Assembly: GCA_911728435.2 (NCBI GenBank)
Contig: OU452202.1
Location: forward strand, 9,403,135 to 9,467,134
DNA: 64,000 nt
Direction of reading: 5' to 3'
Source: Apoderus coryli
Lineage: Eukaryota; Arthropoda; Insecta; Coleoptera; Attelabidae
The notes beneath the pieces are model-generated. The model saw nothing but the letters and a program-made list of their open reading frames with translations. It ran no database searches and had not been told where the DNA came from. Of this stretch, positions 32,690-43,880 are shown one piece after another. How positions within the stretch are numbered: the first letter of the stretch is position 1; each line of letters begins with the position of its first letter. A program made the position numbers and the translations under genes.

Positions 32690-33375
32690 AATAATAATAA
32701 TAGTCTTTATTGTCTAACAGGCGAAATACCCAATTACAAGACAATGTATTTGCATACAAATTCTGAACATAATAATGTGCTTATTAATAATAATAACAAT
32801 GATAAAATATAAATTCAATATAACAAAATATACAAAAATTACATACTTATATACAAATAATACAAATAACTGACAAATTATTTAAAATTCGAGAGTGCGG
32901 AGGTAGTACCAAAGGCTTTTTCGGAATCGGTTTAAAGATTTATCAAAATAATCAATATTATGATGCAAATGGGAACTGTTGCACACATCGCAGGCCCTGA
33001 ATAATGGAGATCTTTGTTCATAATTAGTATAAGTTTGAGGTAATCTAAATAGGTTCGGCTTACGCGAATTAAACTGAGGTATATTAAAATGTATTTGTTG
33101 TTATAAATTCGGACAGTCAATAATGTTGTTAATTAATTTATAAAGAAAAACCTGGTCGGTAAATATTCGACGAACTGCCAGCGAGTCAAAGTTAAATTTG
33201 TTTAACAGCACTTGATAGTCACAACCTCTTGTAGGATATAACGATCTTACACTTACGTGTGACGTAAAACAGGCTCCACTAAGAAAAATTATTTTCACTG
33301 TCTTTTTCAAAGACAAAACAAAACAAATTGTTGTTAAGGTTGAGTTTAGAATATTTAATAATTTCAAATCCAAAT
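32690..33375 (-). mobile_element. LINE 3' fragment
   Basis: On the minus strand a 90-codon frame (33373-33101) reads LLNKFNFDSLAVRRIFTDQV and FLYKLINNIIDCPNL, the conserved C-terminal LINE block (FDSL..RR...D..F.YKL.N..IDC). It is followed by an AT-rich 3' UTR and an end with AATAAAGACTA plus TTA repeats at 32712-32690. 5'-truncated and inactive. Confidence 0.75.
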
Positions 33376-33559
33376 ACTTGATACTTTATTCTATAGTCTT
33401 CACCTTATTCAGAAAACAACTGCCTTCCCTACTCGTTTTCTCTATACACCGACCCATCGCCTTCAATTGTATGTTGATAAAAAAAAAACACTATCATGTA
33501 CTGATTTTTAAATATACAGTGCGCAAAAATAAAATTTAATTTTTTCAGTCGAAATTTAA

Positions 33560-34102
33560 ATGCTACAATGTGTTCGAGAACCTCTCGATATACCACTCAG
33601 GTAAGTCTTCCTGGTAGAAATGCGGGTCCAATTAAGCAGTCACCCACAATTCCAATCCAAACGTTGAAAATGATCTTCAACTATCGCAAGCGGATTTTCA
33701 TCACATATGGTTATTATGAAAATTCCTTATTGCATTTCTTGAAAAACTCGCTTCATCAGTAAACAAAATCAACATCAGTAGTTGAGGAATCTCAACAATT
33801 TTGTGTAAGAGCCATTGACAGAATGCCATAAGTGGAGGAAAATCAGCAGGAATAAATGCTTAAATGCGTTGGATATGGTATGGATATAACAAATTGTCCT
33901 TAAGAATGCGCCAAACAGTATTAATACTTACATTACTCACTTCATTCTCAATTATCTTTATAAAAGTAACGCGCATTGAATAAAGTAATTGAAAACAATG
34001 ATATATCGAGATAATAGCGAAGTAACCATTAACATTTTTAAATAACTGAAAAATATAGACAATAACGATAGATTTTCGCCAATAAGTCCTGTTGCTAATC
34101 AC
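33560..34102 (-). mobile_element. DDE transposase fragment (HPYHIQ-type family), copy on minus strand
   Basis: Reads NTVWRILKDNLLYPYHIQRI, then after a stop FIPADFPPLMAFCQWLLHKI, LILFTDEASFSRNAIRNF (first catalytic Asp), DENPLAIVED, and in another frame IGIVGDCLIGPAFLPGRLT. The order is exactly that of the family. It closely matches 25290-25440. Stops and frameshifts make it inactive, and the C-terminal half is missing. Confidence 0.75.
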
Positions 34103-34153
34103 TCATAATCTGTGGCATTTCGTTCTTCATGTGTTTTATATAAATAACTGATT

Positions 34154-34529
34154 TTTTCTATGACTATCTTTAAATGCCTTTATTATATGTTCAATCATGA
34201 TTTGAAAATGTAGCACGGGTAAATTTCCTGGTAATGACAAAAGTAGCGTCGCCCATGAAAAATCACCATAGCAACGCCGACAATACAAACACATCAAATT
34301 GACAGTTTAGGTATTTATAATTAATAATAATTATAATTAAGTATTTCGCTAATTTCAAAACACATAAACAGTGATAGTGAATATAGTTTAACACTATACC
34401 TAGTCAATTTAATACTTCTAATTTATCGTATTTAGGCTTATACGTTAACAGGGGTAAGTTTCGAAAAACAAATATTTTCCTAAAAATTATGTTTAATATA
34501 TTCAAAAGCATTAAAATAGTCGTAGAAAA
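34154..34529. repeat. MITE copy 2 (inverted to 28137-28430)
   Basis: Ends TTTTCTATGACTAT and TAGTCGTAGAAAA, carrying the same interior blocks (CAACGCCGACAATAC, GGGGTAAGTTTCGAAAAACA) in reverse. It is about 80 bases longer than copy 1 because of an AT-rich insertion near 34310-34400. Confidence 0.75.
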
Positions 34530-34547
34530 AGTATAGTGTGAAACTCA

Positions 34548-34644
34548 CATGAAATGACCATTTCCTACTCGTATGATTTGCAGCATGAGCCGCAGGCGAG
34601 TGCTGCAAACGGTCATACCCGTAGGAAATATATGTCATTTCATG
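34548..34644. repeat. 97-bp hairpin repeat, copy 2
   Basis: CATGAAATGACCATTTCCTA ... TTTGCAGCA, loop TGAGCCGCAGGCGAG, TGCTGCAAACGGTCATACC ... CATTTCATG. Same length as the copy at 28023-28119; the loop differs at single positions. Confidence 0.85.
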
Positions 34645-34739
34645 TTCGTTGCACAATATACTATTGTAGTTGATTTCATTTAATAAATACATAATCTTTT
34701 CAATCTTCAAATTTCTATCAGCATAGAATTTCACACAAA

Positions 34740-35117
34740 CGAGTTAGAGATGTTTTGTTAAATTTTATGAATTTACCTACTTAATAATCAATTTGAAGAA
34801 AATTGTAAACTTCTCATCCGACGTTTCGTTATCCATCATCGACTTTGTCTATTACAACAATCTGCTTAGCCGATTGTACGGCTACAGCTAACATTTAGCT
34901 TTATGAACTGGGTGCAAATAATATGATAGTATTTATATTCATGGTACTGACAAGCCCAGCAAATTTAATATAGACATTAAATATGTCATAAGTTATATAA
35001 TAATAGTTATTTATGCATTATAGTACCATAATAATCGTAATATACTATCTCAAATCCGAAATCTATTTGACCTGTGCAACTTGATCCAGATTTAAATAAT
35101 AACTCATTAATATTAAA
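34740..35117. other. no feature seen
   Basis: AT-rich spacer. Confidence 0.3.
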
Positions 35118-35450
35118 CTATTCGTAGTAAGCCAAAAGTGATTGTTTACCATTGACACATACAGTGTCTCCACGAGAAATATCTCCGAAATGGTCAACAA
35201 TTAATAAAAAACTCTTATTCTGACTTTTTCCAAAGCAAATTGTATTAGGATGTATTATTTTTTTCAATTTAAATATGAAGATACACATTTTCCTTAATGT
35301 GGTTGGTATTATCCAAATTGAATGTAGACACAAATAATACACATTACGTCGAATAGATGTGATCGAGTAGGTATACCCAGAGTCCTTGTGGAGAAGCATT
35401 TCGCTTGGCCCTTCTCCGTTTCCAGCAAACCAATCCGAATTGCCCGTCAT
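35118..35450 (-). other. open frame, weak FLYWCH-like stretches
   Basis: A 110-codon frame with ATG at 35450. It contains MLLHKDSGYTYSI ... NVYYLCLHSIW and later FGKSQNKSFLLIVD. FLYWCH zinc fingers have the pattern F..S.RG.P.LL.D.Y.Y....W.C, and both stretches recall parts of it, but the Cys/His set is incomplete. It could be a decayed exon of a mod(mdg4)-like gene or chance. Confidence 0.2.
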
Positions 35451-35557
35451 TATATAAGTTGAGGTTTTAAATTACAGCACAATTCCGCACTACAGTGATG
35501 TCGTCCGAAAATAATATCAAGTTCTAATCACAAACTGGCTCAGCAAGGTCATTTATA

Positions 35558-36831
35558 TAACGGGTGCGCAAATTTGAGGTTAGGAAGTAAATTGACTGTC
35601 ACACGATGAAATTTAAAGAATTGAGCTGTCATCCTTTGACATTTATTTAGTAAAAAGTTGGAAAATTTTAACCATGGAACGCTACACTGACGCTCTTGAA
35701 CAAAGAATTTTAATTGTGAAAATTTACTATCAAAACAGTGAAAATTTTACTGTCATTTCGTAAAATTCGAGCAGCTGTTCCTTGGAATCAGGCTTGTTCT
35801 GAGACCGCTGTGCATAATTTAATTGCTAAATTCGAGGGTCACGGTAGGTACTGTTGCTGACAATAGACCAAAACAATACGCTCGTAGTGGCCGTAGTGAT
35901 GCAAATATAGCCGCTGTAAAAGAAAGTGTTGAGAATGATCCTGGAACATCAACTATCGTCGACGTTCGCAACAATTCGGCATCACCACAGACACTTTGCG
36001 CAACATTTTGCATAAAGATCTTTATCTTTACGCTTATAAAGTTCCACTCGTTCAGGAATTAAGGCCGGCCTATCATTGTTCGCGTCGAACGTTTGTGAAT
36101 TAGCTGTCTGAAAAACTAAACCAAAACAACGCATTTTCCAACAAAATCATCTTTAGTGATGAGGCCCATTTTCAATTAGGCGGTTATGTAAACAAACAAA
36201 ATTGTCGCATATGGGGCTCACAAAATCCACAAATAGTCCCCGAAAAACAATTACATCCAAAGAAAGTGACCGTATGGTGCAGTTTGTGGTTAGGCGGCAT
36301 CATCGGCCCGTGTTTTTTCGAAAATGAGCAAGGAAACGCCGTCACCGTCATTCTCTGCGCTACCAAACCATGAAACCGATTTTTGTGGCCGCAATTGGCT
36401 AATGTTGACATCAGTAACCTTTGGTATCAGCAAGACGGCGCCACAAGCCACACAACTGGCCAAACAATTCAGTTATTGCTTGAGAAATTTCCAGGTCGCG
36501 TAATTTCTCGGTGTCAATTGGCCGCCTCATTCTTGTGATTTAACGCCATTTGAAAGACCGGGATTACGTGACCACACCACAAACAACTGACGCTCTGAAA
36601 TATGAAATTCGTATTAACGAGATAAGCGAAGCTTTGTTGCAAAATGTGGTTTCAAAATTTTGTGAAGAGCGGACGTCTGCCGAGATGCTAGAGAAGGACA
36701 TTTGCCCGACCTCATATTCCATTATTAATTCCCATATTTCTACTTTATATTGGTGTCAATAAAACTGAATTTGTCAAAAAAGTGTGTTTTTAGCCAATTT
36801 ACTTCCTAACCTCAAATTTGCCCACCCGTTA
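35558..36831 (+). mobile_element. Tc1/mariner-type transposon, 1274 bp, with 37-bp terminal repeats and TA duplication
   Basis: The ends TAACGGGTGCGCAAATTTGA... and (reverse complement) TAACGGGTGGGCAAATTTGA... match at 36 of 37 positions through AGTAAATTG. TA flanks both sides (35556-35557 and 36832-36833). A transposase remnant fills the middle. Near-perfect ends with a damaged gene point to a moderately recent, now defective insertion. Confidence 0.92.
35674..36762 (+). pseudogene. Tc1/mariner-type transposase, disrupted
   Basis: ATG at 35674: MERYTDALEQRILIVKIYYQ is the usual N-terminus of this insect family; a stop follows after about 28 codons. Later frames give ANIAAVKESVENDPG (linker between the two HTH motifs), IIFSDEAHFQLGGYVNKQNC (first Asp), KKVTVWCSLWLGGIIGPCFF, LWYQQDGATSHTTGQTIQLL (second Asp) and, shifted, VNWPPHSCDLTPF (third Asp region). 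At least three frame changes and several stops are visible. It would cut and paste the element at TA sites if intact. Confidence 0.85.
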
Positions 36832-36849
36832 TAAAAGGAAAATAATTTG

Positions 36850-37245
36850 ACCCAAAACTGTCCTCCAGATTAATGGCAGGGTTTCCGGACTTTCACCTTC
36901 AACTTGAACAAGTTGCAGTCGACCCTACAAATTAGATTTTATAAATTTCACACAACCTTTAGAAAACTGTACCGGTACAATTTTGGTGGTGATGTCGAAG
37001 AACATGCCTAGAACATATTCATTGTGATTAACGCCGGCGCCGTTCCCAATAATATCAGCAAGGCGCACGATAGCCTGAGTGCTGGATACACCGTCCCTAA
37101 AGCCGATTTTTTTATATTAAATATACTATGTTCATTCAGGTACCCGACAATTTTCCTCTTGATGTTCTTCCCAAATCCCTTACTAAGAATAGGAACAATC
37201 TAGATAGGCCTACTAATACGAAAGTAAAGTAACTTAGAAATTACG
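36850..37245 (-). mobile_element. LINE reverse transcriptase fragment
   Basis: Minus-strand translation gives LSKGFGKNIKRKIVGYL, then KSGFRDGVSSTQAIVRLADI and VLGMFFDITT, corresponding to the K-x-F-E...QHGFR-G-ST..A...FFDI..AFD blocks of I/Jockey/R1-type reverse transcriptases. Only this part survives, bordered on the left by the Tc1/mariner element's right flank. Confidence 0.65.
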
Positions 37246-37439
37246 AATATGGAATATTTGTTACTTATAATATTTAATCACACCAAACGAAAGGCTCTAT
37301 TTAAATTTGAACCATAAAAAAACTCTTTACATGCAAGGTCCTATTTAATGTAACTATTTATCTGCTATTGAAAAAAATACATTGTGGGACGCTTTAGAAA
37401 TCACCATGTATGACTTGTAAATGACCAGTGCGTGATCTT

Positions 37440-38620
37440 TTATTGCTAATACGTCGCAGATCAACTGTTACTAACTTGACTGTGGTAACACACGTTATTT
37501 CTGAAAAGCTCAACAGTGGTGAACAAGTTGACGTGATTTATACAGATTTTTACTAAGGCGTTTAACATGCAGGATGGACCATGGAGTGTTATCGCGAAAG
37601 CTGGGTTCTTTTGGACTTGCTAACGACTTGATTTGACTTCTCGGCTCTTACTTGCATAATAGACAGTTTGTATTTTATAATACTCGTAACTTCAGATCAT
37701 CCAACTATGCTGCGACGTCGGGGGTTCCCCAAAGTTCAAATTTAGAACAACTATTTTTTTATTTTGTTTATCAATGACCTGGACGAGCATCTGATGTCGA
37801 ATAGACTGTTTTTTGTTGATGATCTGAAAATATATGCGGGTTTTGCCTGCCGGGAGGACTGTGAGGTTCTACAGGACTGGTATAGCATCAATAATCTTGG
37901 TTTAAACATTTCAAAATGTAAGTATGTTTGTTTCAAATAAAACAAAATACATTTTACATACTCAATTGGTGATGTTGCACTAGTCAGGCACCTGAAGGTC
38001 ACGGATTTGGGTGTGATATTTCACTTTAGACTGAAGTTTGCACCAAGGTTGCGCAAGCCGGTTGGGCTTACGGTTGTATATTCCGTCATTGTAAACAATT
38101 TGAAAGCACTGAAGCTCTGGTAGCCTTTAATAATGTGTATGTTAGATCGAAACTTCAGTACGCTTGTGTCGTCTGGTGTCCGTATTACGAGATACATAAG
38201 CTTTGCAGAAAGTAGAGCGAAGGTTTTTAAAATACCTAGGTATCTTTCTTTGAGGATAGACGAAGTCTACCTTGAATGGGGTTTCAGTCAAGATCTGCTA
38301 CTGAGTAGATTTAAATTTAGATCGCTTGAGTTCAGGAGAATGATGGGCTCGATTTTGATTTTGTAAAAATTAATACATCGCGGTAGTCATATGTTTATGT
38401 GTGACAGAGCTAGAACTAATATCCTTCTGAAATCGCCTTTAGAAACTTAGCGAGATACTTTGAAGATTGAGAGACTTTTTGCTGTAGGGTAAAGGACATT
38501 TATGTTTGGTCTATTCTGTTTGGAATTTGTAGGTAAAATACTTAGGTTAAGATAGGAAGCTAAGCTTCAACTTCGCCTCTTATAATATGAGATATATTGC
38601 AATAAAGTCATTATTATTAT
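37440..38620 (+). mobile_element. decayed LINE reverse transcriptase with 3' tail
   Basis: Plus-strand blocks in order: VVTHVISEKLNSGEQVDVIY, TDF..KAF, LLGSYLHNRQFVVF in mixed frames, SGVPQ-like sequence near 37720, LFINDLDEHL, FFVDDLKIYAGFA (a YADD-equivalent with V), DWYSINNLGLNISKC, LKVTDLGVIF, RSLEFRRMMG. The end is AATAAAGTCATTATTATTATT at 38601-38621. Many stops; inactive. The FVDDLKIY wording is close to the fragments at 51640 and 56870, suggesting one subfamily. Confidence 0.8.
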
Positions 38621-38639
38621 TAACTGTTATTATATGTAT

Positions 38640-39286
38640 TTAAATTTTATATGAGGTGTTCTCTTTTCTTTTTGTTATCTTATGTAATTTTGTAATCATT
38701 GGTTAGTAACATGTTAGAGCTAGTAAGAATTTTTGGTTCAAGTTGATTGCTCTGTAAGGGGGAAACTGTTGGGACAGAAAGTTTTTATTTATTTATAGGG
38801 TTTTGAAACGTCTGGTAAAATTTTCTTGCACCGATTTTTTTTTATTGATCAGTTTATTTAAAATACTGTACAATAGGATCTAACTTTACAATTAAATAAC
38901 ATGTGTAATATTAACATTCAATCACCAAGTACGCTTCTACAATAATGAGGTCAAAAATATTAGTCATACCAGTCTTACTTTTATATTTGTGACACGCACC
39001 CACATCAATAGGTGCATATGTGTATTTTTTTGTTCGGGTCGATTTACTTTAATGACTAACTTTACCAAAATCGTAGCCAAGGCTTTGAAAACCCTGCATG
39101 ACGATATTTATTGTTAAATGAACTTTTCCTGAAGCCTCCATTTGTAATACTGAAAATAACACAGTGAATTAATTAATCAGAAACTGGGCGGTTTATTATA
39201 TTAAAACTACTACGATTTATTAATTTTTTTCAATGTGAAAGTATGTAGATCAATTGTGGCTACATTGTGAAAATAGAGCCTAATAT
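38640..39286. other. no gene seen
   Basis: AT-rich sequence with no supported feature. Confidence 0.3.
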
Positions 39287-39440
39287 ACAGGGCGGACTAA
39301 AAAAAGTGTGGCATAAAGCTTAAATTGAGATTTTTTTTTTGAAATGAGACACCCAATATGCGACAGAGAAATGGAAAACAAAAGTTCAGATGTATGAAAA
39401 GTGACTTAATTGTGAATAACGACATGTACAGGGTGTCCCA
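39287..39440. repeat. ACAGGG-bordered short repeat
   Basis: ATACAGGGCGGACTAAAAAA at 39286 and GTACAGGGTGTCCCACG at 39428 bracket about 140 bases of non-coding sequence that interrupts the adjacent LINE coding region just after its IPTW motif. Confidence 0.4.
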
Positions 39441-40480
39441 CGTCGGAATTTGCTGCCCTCCATTTAGCCACGCATCGAAAATGCGGGCCAAATGAGGATG
39501 GATACTGGGGAATTTCTTCCAGCAGTAGGTATTAATTCCATCCGGTCCTGGGGCAGCAAAGTTCTTGGTGCCCGCTAAAGCATCCCAACTTCCTTAGTAG
39601 TTATCGCACGTTTGGTCTGGTTGAGGATACCCTCGAAGGGAGTTTCCAAACTGTGCTAGCGCTTCGTTGAAAGCATGCGTCACCTCATAGATATTCCTTC
39701 AGAAACCTTCAACCCGATCCGCGGAAGGTGGACTGTCGACAACACGACACGCGGAGGCGGTTGGAACAAACGAAATGGATACTCCTTGAACCGTAAGTTC
39801 TTAGAAACCCCCCTTGCTAGCCTCCATAGTGACTTTTTTACAGTCACCAGCATCAGTATTTTGTCGCAACATTGCTGCTTGATGGTCTGCAACAAATTGT
39901 AACGAGGCGTGTGATACGCCCGCCGTAATTCGGCAGCAATACGACGGACTTTAGCAGTGAAAGGGAATCCAGCCCTTCTGTACTACATCACACACTGAAT
40001 ACGAGATGCGCACTGTCTCGATCTTTTCTACACGTCTTCTAGCCCTCTCGGCATAGGCATCGCATGCCGAACGATCCCCACGCCGAGAGAGCCGGAAGGC
40101 CTGGTAAACGGTGCATTTAATGCGCCAGATATCGGCTGCCTCTAGAAGGCCATCCCAAAGATTTGCGTCCTCTCTGGTTAGGTCCTGTGGCTTCGGGCGT
40201 CTACATTTTTACAGAGCCCTTGGATCACCGAAGTCAACAGGCAATACGGGAGGGTCCTCTACCCTCCTATTCGACATTGTTAATAGTACCTCCAGCAGAT
40301 CGGGAGGCGCAATATACATATAGTCCCGCAATTGTTGCGCAGTAAATGATTGATACTCAGGTTGCATCTCACACCACCGCGCATGCATGCAACCATATAT
40401 TGGAATTGGCCTGGACAACACCCGGTCGGTAAAAGGTGAGATTTGTTGTTGTTTCTCAACCCTTGGGGTACCTTGGAGTC
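39440..40480 (-). mobile_element. decayed LINE, R2-like wording, N-terminal half of RT
   Basis: On the minus strand the sequence reads QQLRDYMYIAPPDLLEVLLT near 40340, a charged helical region, then AAPGPDGINTYCWKKFPSIH and LARIFDAWLNGGQQIPTWDT at 39490-39430. GPDG...W-K...H...IP.W is the fingers region of R2-type (restriction-like-endonuclease LINE) reverse transcriptases. The segment is richer in G+C than its surroundings. Stops occur every 100-200 bases, and the catalytic palm is gone. Confidence 0.6.
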
Positions 40481-41035
40481 AGGCTGCCGATCCGATTTCC
40501 CCCTCTAGCTGGGAAGGTGGGGGCGCTACTCCCCATTACCCAACGATGTTGTGTGGGTACCCTGCCTATTCCCTGCCTATCATACAGCAATAATATCTAA
40601 AAATTGAAGATTGCATTAATTTATTTGAGCACGCTGTTATTTATTCACCCTATCATTGCAAGCCATATTTTTCGTATCGTTTAAAAACAACTGAAAATTG
40701 ATTTTTAAAAATATCTGAATTTTTTTATATTGAAAAATTAAATGAAAAATTCACCAAAAATGTTTTTTTAACAGACACTTCTGATGTGACTATACACGTA
40801 AAACATGAGTAAACTTTTCTGTATCTCGTCTCAGAAATACAGTATTAAAAAATCTTTATCTTCAGAATTGAGTAGGTACTCTTTAAAACTTTGACATTGA
40901 CTTTTTTATTTTTACAAACGACCCCTAGATGGTGCTTTTGATATGTGTCAATTATATTAATATTTGTTGACATTCATTAATGCGAAATGCGCCAAAGCTT
41001 ATCTATTCGATAGTTTGTTTACAGTGAGAGGTTTA
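40481..41035. other. no gene seen
   Basis: AT-rich. I searched the minus strand here for the missing last exon of B9D1 and did not find it. Confidence 0.3.
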
Positions 41036-41039
41036 AGAC

Positions 41040-41745
41040 GGCAAATTTATTTAAAAAAATGGAGATTACTCGTGAAGGTTTTCGTTGGATGATTTTTATG
41101 ATTTCACAAAAGGCCTAACTCCACAAGAGAAGACAGTGTAAGTACAATTGGTTCGCAGAATTTTCTCATGGTCCTGCATCAGTCAGGGATGATTCACGTG
41201 AAAGTCGACAAAAATTTGTTGTGATTCCAAAAAGCACCGATGCTGTGCGCAAAATGATAAAACCAAAAAATGATCGCTTGTTTCTTTGGCTGAATAGGAC
41301 ACGTGTCAACAATTTCTTTAGAGGATCGAACAACAGTTAACGCTGACGTATACATACGTATACAGTACTTAATTTGTTTGCCAAGTCATAGACGAAATCA
41401 GGAAGAGTAACCGAAAACGTCGCATTATTCTTCATCATAAGGCTAGCTCGAACACAGGACGTCAAATAGTTGACTATTTGAAGAAGAAAAATGCTGATAT
41501 AATGTCTAATTGTCTATATTCGCCTGATTTATCATCTAACAACTTCTTTTTGTTCCCCAACTTGCTCCAACAAATGTGTAGACAACGATTTTCTTCACCC
41601 CAAAAAGCCTTCGGAGCCTTTCAAAACCCTGTTTCTGAGATATAACGTTCAGAGAGTAAAACATGTTTTGAAAACTGGTTCGAACACATGCAAAAGTGTA
41701 TATCTACATACATAAAGGCGAATAAATGAGTTTGTTTCCAAAAAT
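41040..41745 (+). pseudogene. mariner transposase, internally deleted
   Basis: ATG at 41059: MEITREGFRWMIF then, shifted, YDFTKGLTPQEKT, the standard mariner start. WFAEFSHGPASVRDDSRE and KSTDAVRKMI follow (HTH linker), then HHKASSNTGRQIVDYLKKKN (the usual D of HDNA is not seen), LYSPDLSSNNFFLFP (third Asp block, canonical YSPDLAP) and FENWFEHMQKCI at the C-terminus. The region holding the first catalytic Asp is deleted. It lies just 3' of B9D1 exon 2 on the opposite strand. Confidence 0.85.
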
Positions 41746-41801
41746 GTTATTTTCTTCCCAGATTTTGTGAAAACAAACACTAGTAAGTGGCAGATACTCA
41801 C

Positions 41802-42011
41802 AATTGTTGCCAGCAGTAGTAGCCAACATTTTTGGCTGAACTAATTCAGGTTGGTAGCCAAAAAAAGACGCTATGTACCCCAACAAGGATGATGCGCGTG
41901 GTTTCGAAATGCTTACTTCAAGTTTATGGCTTCCAGGTCTCAAAGGCATGTGCATCCTTCCATAACCCTCCAGCTGCATTCCTTTGTAAACGCTTAATAC
42001 TAGTTGTGGCC
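41802..42011 (-). CDS. B9D1: B9D1 exon 2
   Basis: 210 bp from the acceptor at 42012 to donor GTGAGT at 41801. It carries the central B9 (C2-like) domain. Reading past the donor gives EYLPLTSVCFHKIWEE and a stop near 41704, which is unlike the family and overlaps mariner sequence. Confidence 0.9.
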
Positions 42012-42921
42012 CTAAGTAATAAAACATAAAATGATATATATATATATATATATATATATTAGGTCATCCAAAAAGGACATAGGATGACACATAGATGGCG
42101 TTACTAGAATTGTTTATTTAGTACTAAGCTTCAAGTTATAGCATTTTGTGTGAAGCAACATTTGTTATTGAAAAAAAAAATGGAAAAAAGTGATTTTCGA
42201 GTTTTGATAAACCATTGCCTTTGATGAAAAAAATACAGTGGAAACCAAACAATGGCTTGATAAACATGGTCCGACCTCTGCTCCATCGAGACAAATGGTA
42301 GAGAAGTGGATTGCTAAATTTAAACAAGGTCGTACCAGCGCAAATGATGCAGAGCGCAGTGGACGCCCAAATCAGGCTGTTATTCCAGAAAACGTCAAAA
42401 AGACTCACAAATTGGTTATGAACGATCGCAAATTGAAGGTGCACGAGCTAGCTGACATTGTAAAGATATCAGATGGTATTGTTTTTACCTTTTACACGAA
42501 CATTTGGGTATGTGAGGGTTTATTCCAAAAAATTATATAATTCCCTAATTTTAATGTTTTTCAAAAGAGGTTTTACCTTTCATTGGTTGCATCGTGTACT
42601 TATTTTATTACGTAACGTATTTCTGTCGCGAAGTTTCCAATTACTTAAATCATTAATTTTTTAGACTCTTCTATTCTACTTACACCCATAAGGATTGGTG
42701 CTCTTGAACTGAACTTCAATAGGAAAATTAAGCACTATTTTATCACAGTTATTTAGCACATTTGATATTTGTGAAAGACCAGCTTCCAGTCCACCAATGA
42801 TTTTCCAATCGGATCCTGAATAAAATTCGTATTTACAATGGTATCCTGAACCAGCAGTCGACATCACATCAATCCATTCAATTTGACCGGTAACTGAAAT
42901 TAGAAAAGTTCCATCAGACAT
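41802..42921 (-). CDS. B9D1: B9 domain-containing protein 1 (partial: exons 42921-42684 and 42011-41802)
   Basis: B9D1 is a transition-zone protein of the MKS complex at the ciliary base. Exon 1 begins MSDGTFLISVTGQIEW and ends NFPIEVQFKSTNPYG; its donor (T|GTAAGT) leaves phase 1. Exon 2 begins after ATTACTTAG and restores the family Trp: STNPYG-W-PQLVLSVY. It then gives GYGRMHMPLRPGSHKLEV, LLGYIASFFGYQPELVQPKM and stops at AACAATT|GTGAGT. These match vertebrate B9D1 (STNPYGWPQIVLSVYG, GYGAVHVPFSPG, RRPEYTDPKVVA) over about 150 residues. The family normally continues about 40-50 residues (R..G-x-VTLLFNV), and that exon was not found. Intron 1 (672 bp) is largely a mariner fragment. Confidence 0.9.
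42034..42060. repeat. (AT)n microsatellite
   Basis: A pure TA run immediately left of a mariner end, inside B9D1 intron 1. Confidence 0.9.
42059..42540 (+). mobile_element. mariner 5' fragment in B9D1 intron 1
   Basis: TTAGGTCATCCAAAAAGG next to the TA run looks like a mariner end. ATG at 42180: MEKSDFRVLI, then NTVETKQWLDKHGPTSAPSR, MVEKWIAKFKQGRTSANDAE, RSGRPNQAVIPENVKKTHKL and KLKVHELADIVKIS. This is the paired HTH DNA-binding region of mariner transposases. It degenerates after ISDG and has no catalytic domain. It is a different subfamily from the 41040-41745 copy. Confidence 0.8.
42684..42921 (-). CDS. B9D1: B9D1 exon 1
   Basis: 79 codons plus one base from the ATG at 42921. The start is chosen because it aligns with the family N-terminus (M..FL..V.GQIE) with no upstream extension. 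Donor GTAAGT at 42683-42678. Confidence 0.9.
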
Positions 42922-43880
42922 ATTATGTGTCTGTGTGTTGTGAACAATTATAAATATGCCGTGTATATTGTATTTTAATGTTGTTCAGTTTTTGTTTGTA
43001 TTGTAAAATATATACAAACTATCGTTTGTTATTTGTTATGCAACCAGGAAATCAGATAGTACAAAACGAATTCTTCGTGCTGTCACTATTTACTCAATTA
43101 TGTCAGCTTGTTTTAGAAGTCAAGGCCTTATTTAGAATTTACTCTACATAGTGTTATATTTTTTTCTGACCGAACTCCGGATACCAGGCCCCTACCAGAT
43201 GATACCAATATTTTTCCTATAATATTTTCTCTTGTATTTATTAGTTTTTCAATAGAAATATATTATATGTTCATAATACCACGCTATATTTCAGTTTGTC
43301 CTTAAACCATGGATGGGTTATTTCAACTTCGTCGCCGTTACCATCGAATATTAACTATCTGAGCCGTTACTATAATATATTTTTCGGATGTTTTTTGAGA
43401 AAAATTGATTAGTCGGGACCTTGTCATACAACTCCGACCATGGCGTACCAGAATTTGTTTTTATATTTTGCAATCCTTTCAAGGACAATTTTCCTTTCTC
43501 GGCTGTCCAGAGACCCAGCAATCATTGAAAAAAATTCGTTCAGGGGGAAGGTCGAAATATATTTTAAAAATATTTGGAAAGGATAGTTACTTTTACAAAG
43601 CGCATCAAATAATTCTATTCACAATTTTTGTAACTTTTTAGAACTTCTCTTTCGTTTTTGGCAATCGGCCTCACATTCGAAGACTATTTTGCTGGACTTG
43701 AAAATCCAAAAGTTTCATACACTTTACACTATATCAACATTTTGTGAAATCCGAATATTTTCCAAATTAACGTAGCCATCAACCCGGACAGGAATTTGAA
43801 TCCAAACTGTCCTAATCATACTTCTGGTAGGAATTGATAATAAATACTGTCATAATAATTTATTTAACACGGTAGCATTT
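42922..43880. other. 5' flank of B9D1, no gene seen
   Basis: No repeat or coding signal I can name; the immediate upstream region would hold the B9D1 promoter. Confidence 0.3.

Noticed and set aside
41704..41801. B9D1 exon 2 reading on to a stop (EYLPLTSVCFHKIWEE...)
   Set aside because: A consensus donor GTGAGT precedes it, the residues do not match the B9D1 C-terminus, and the segment overlaps mariner sequence.
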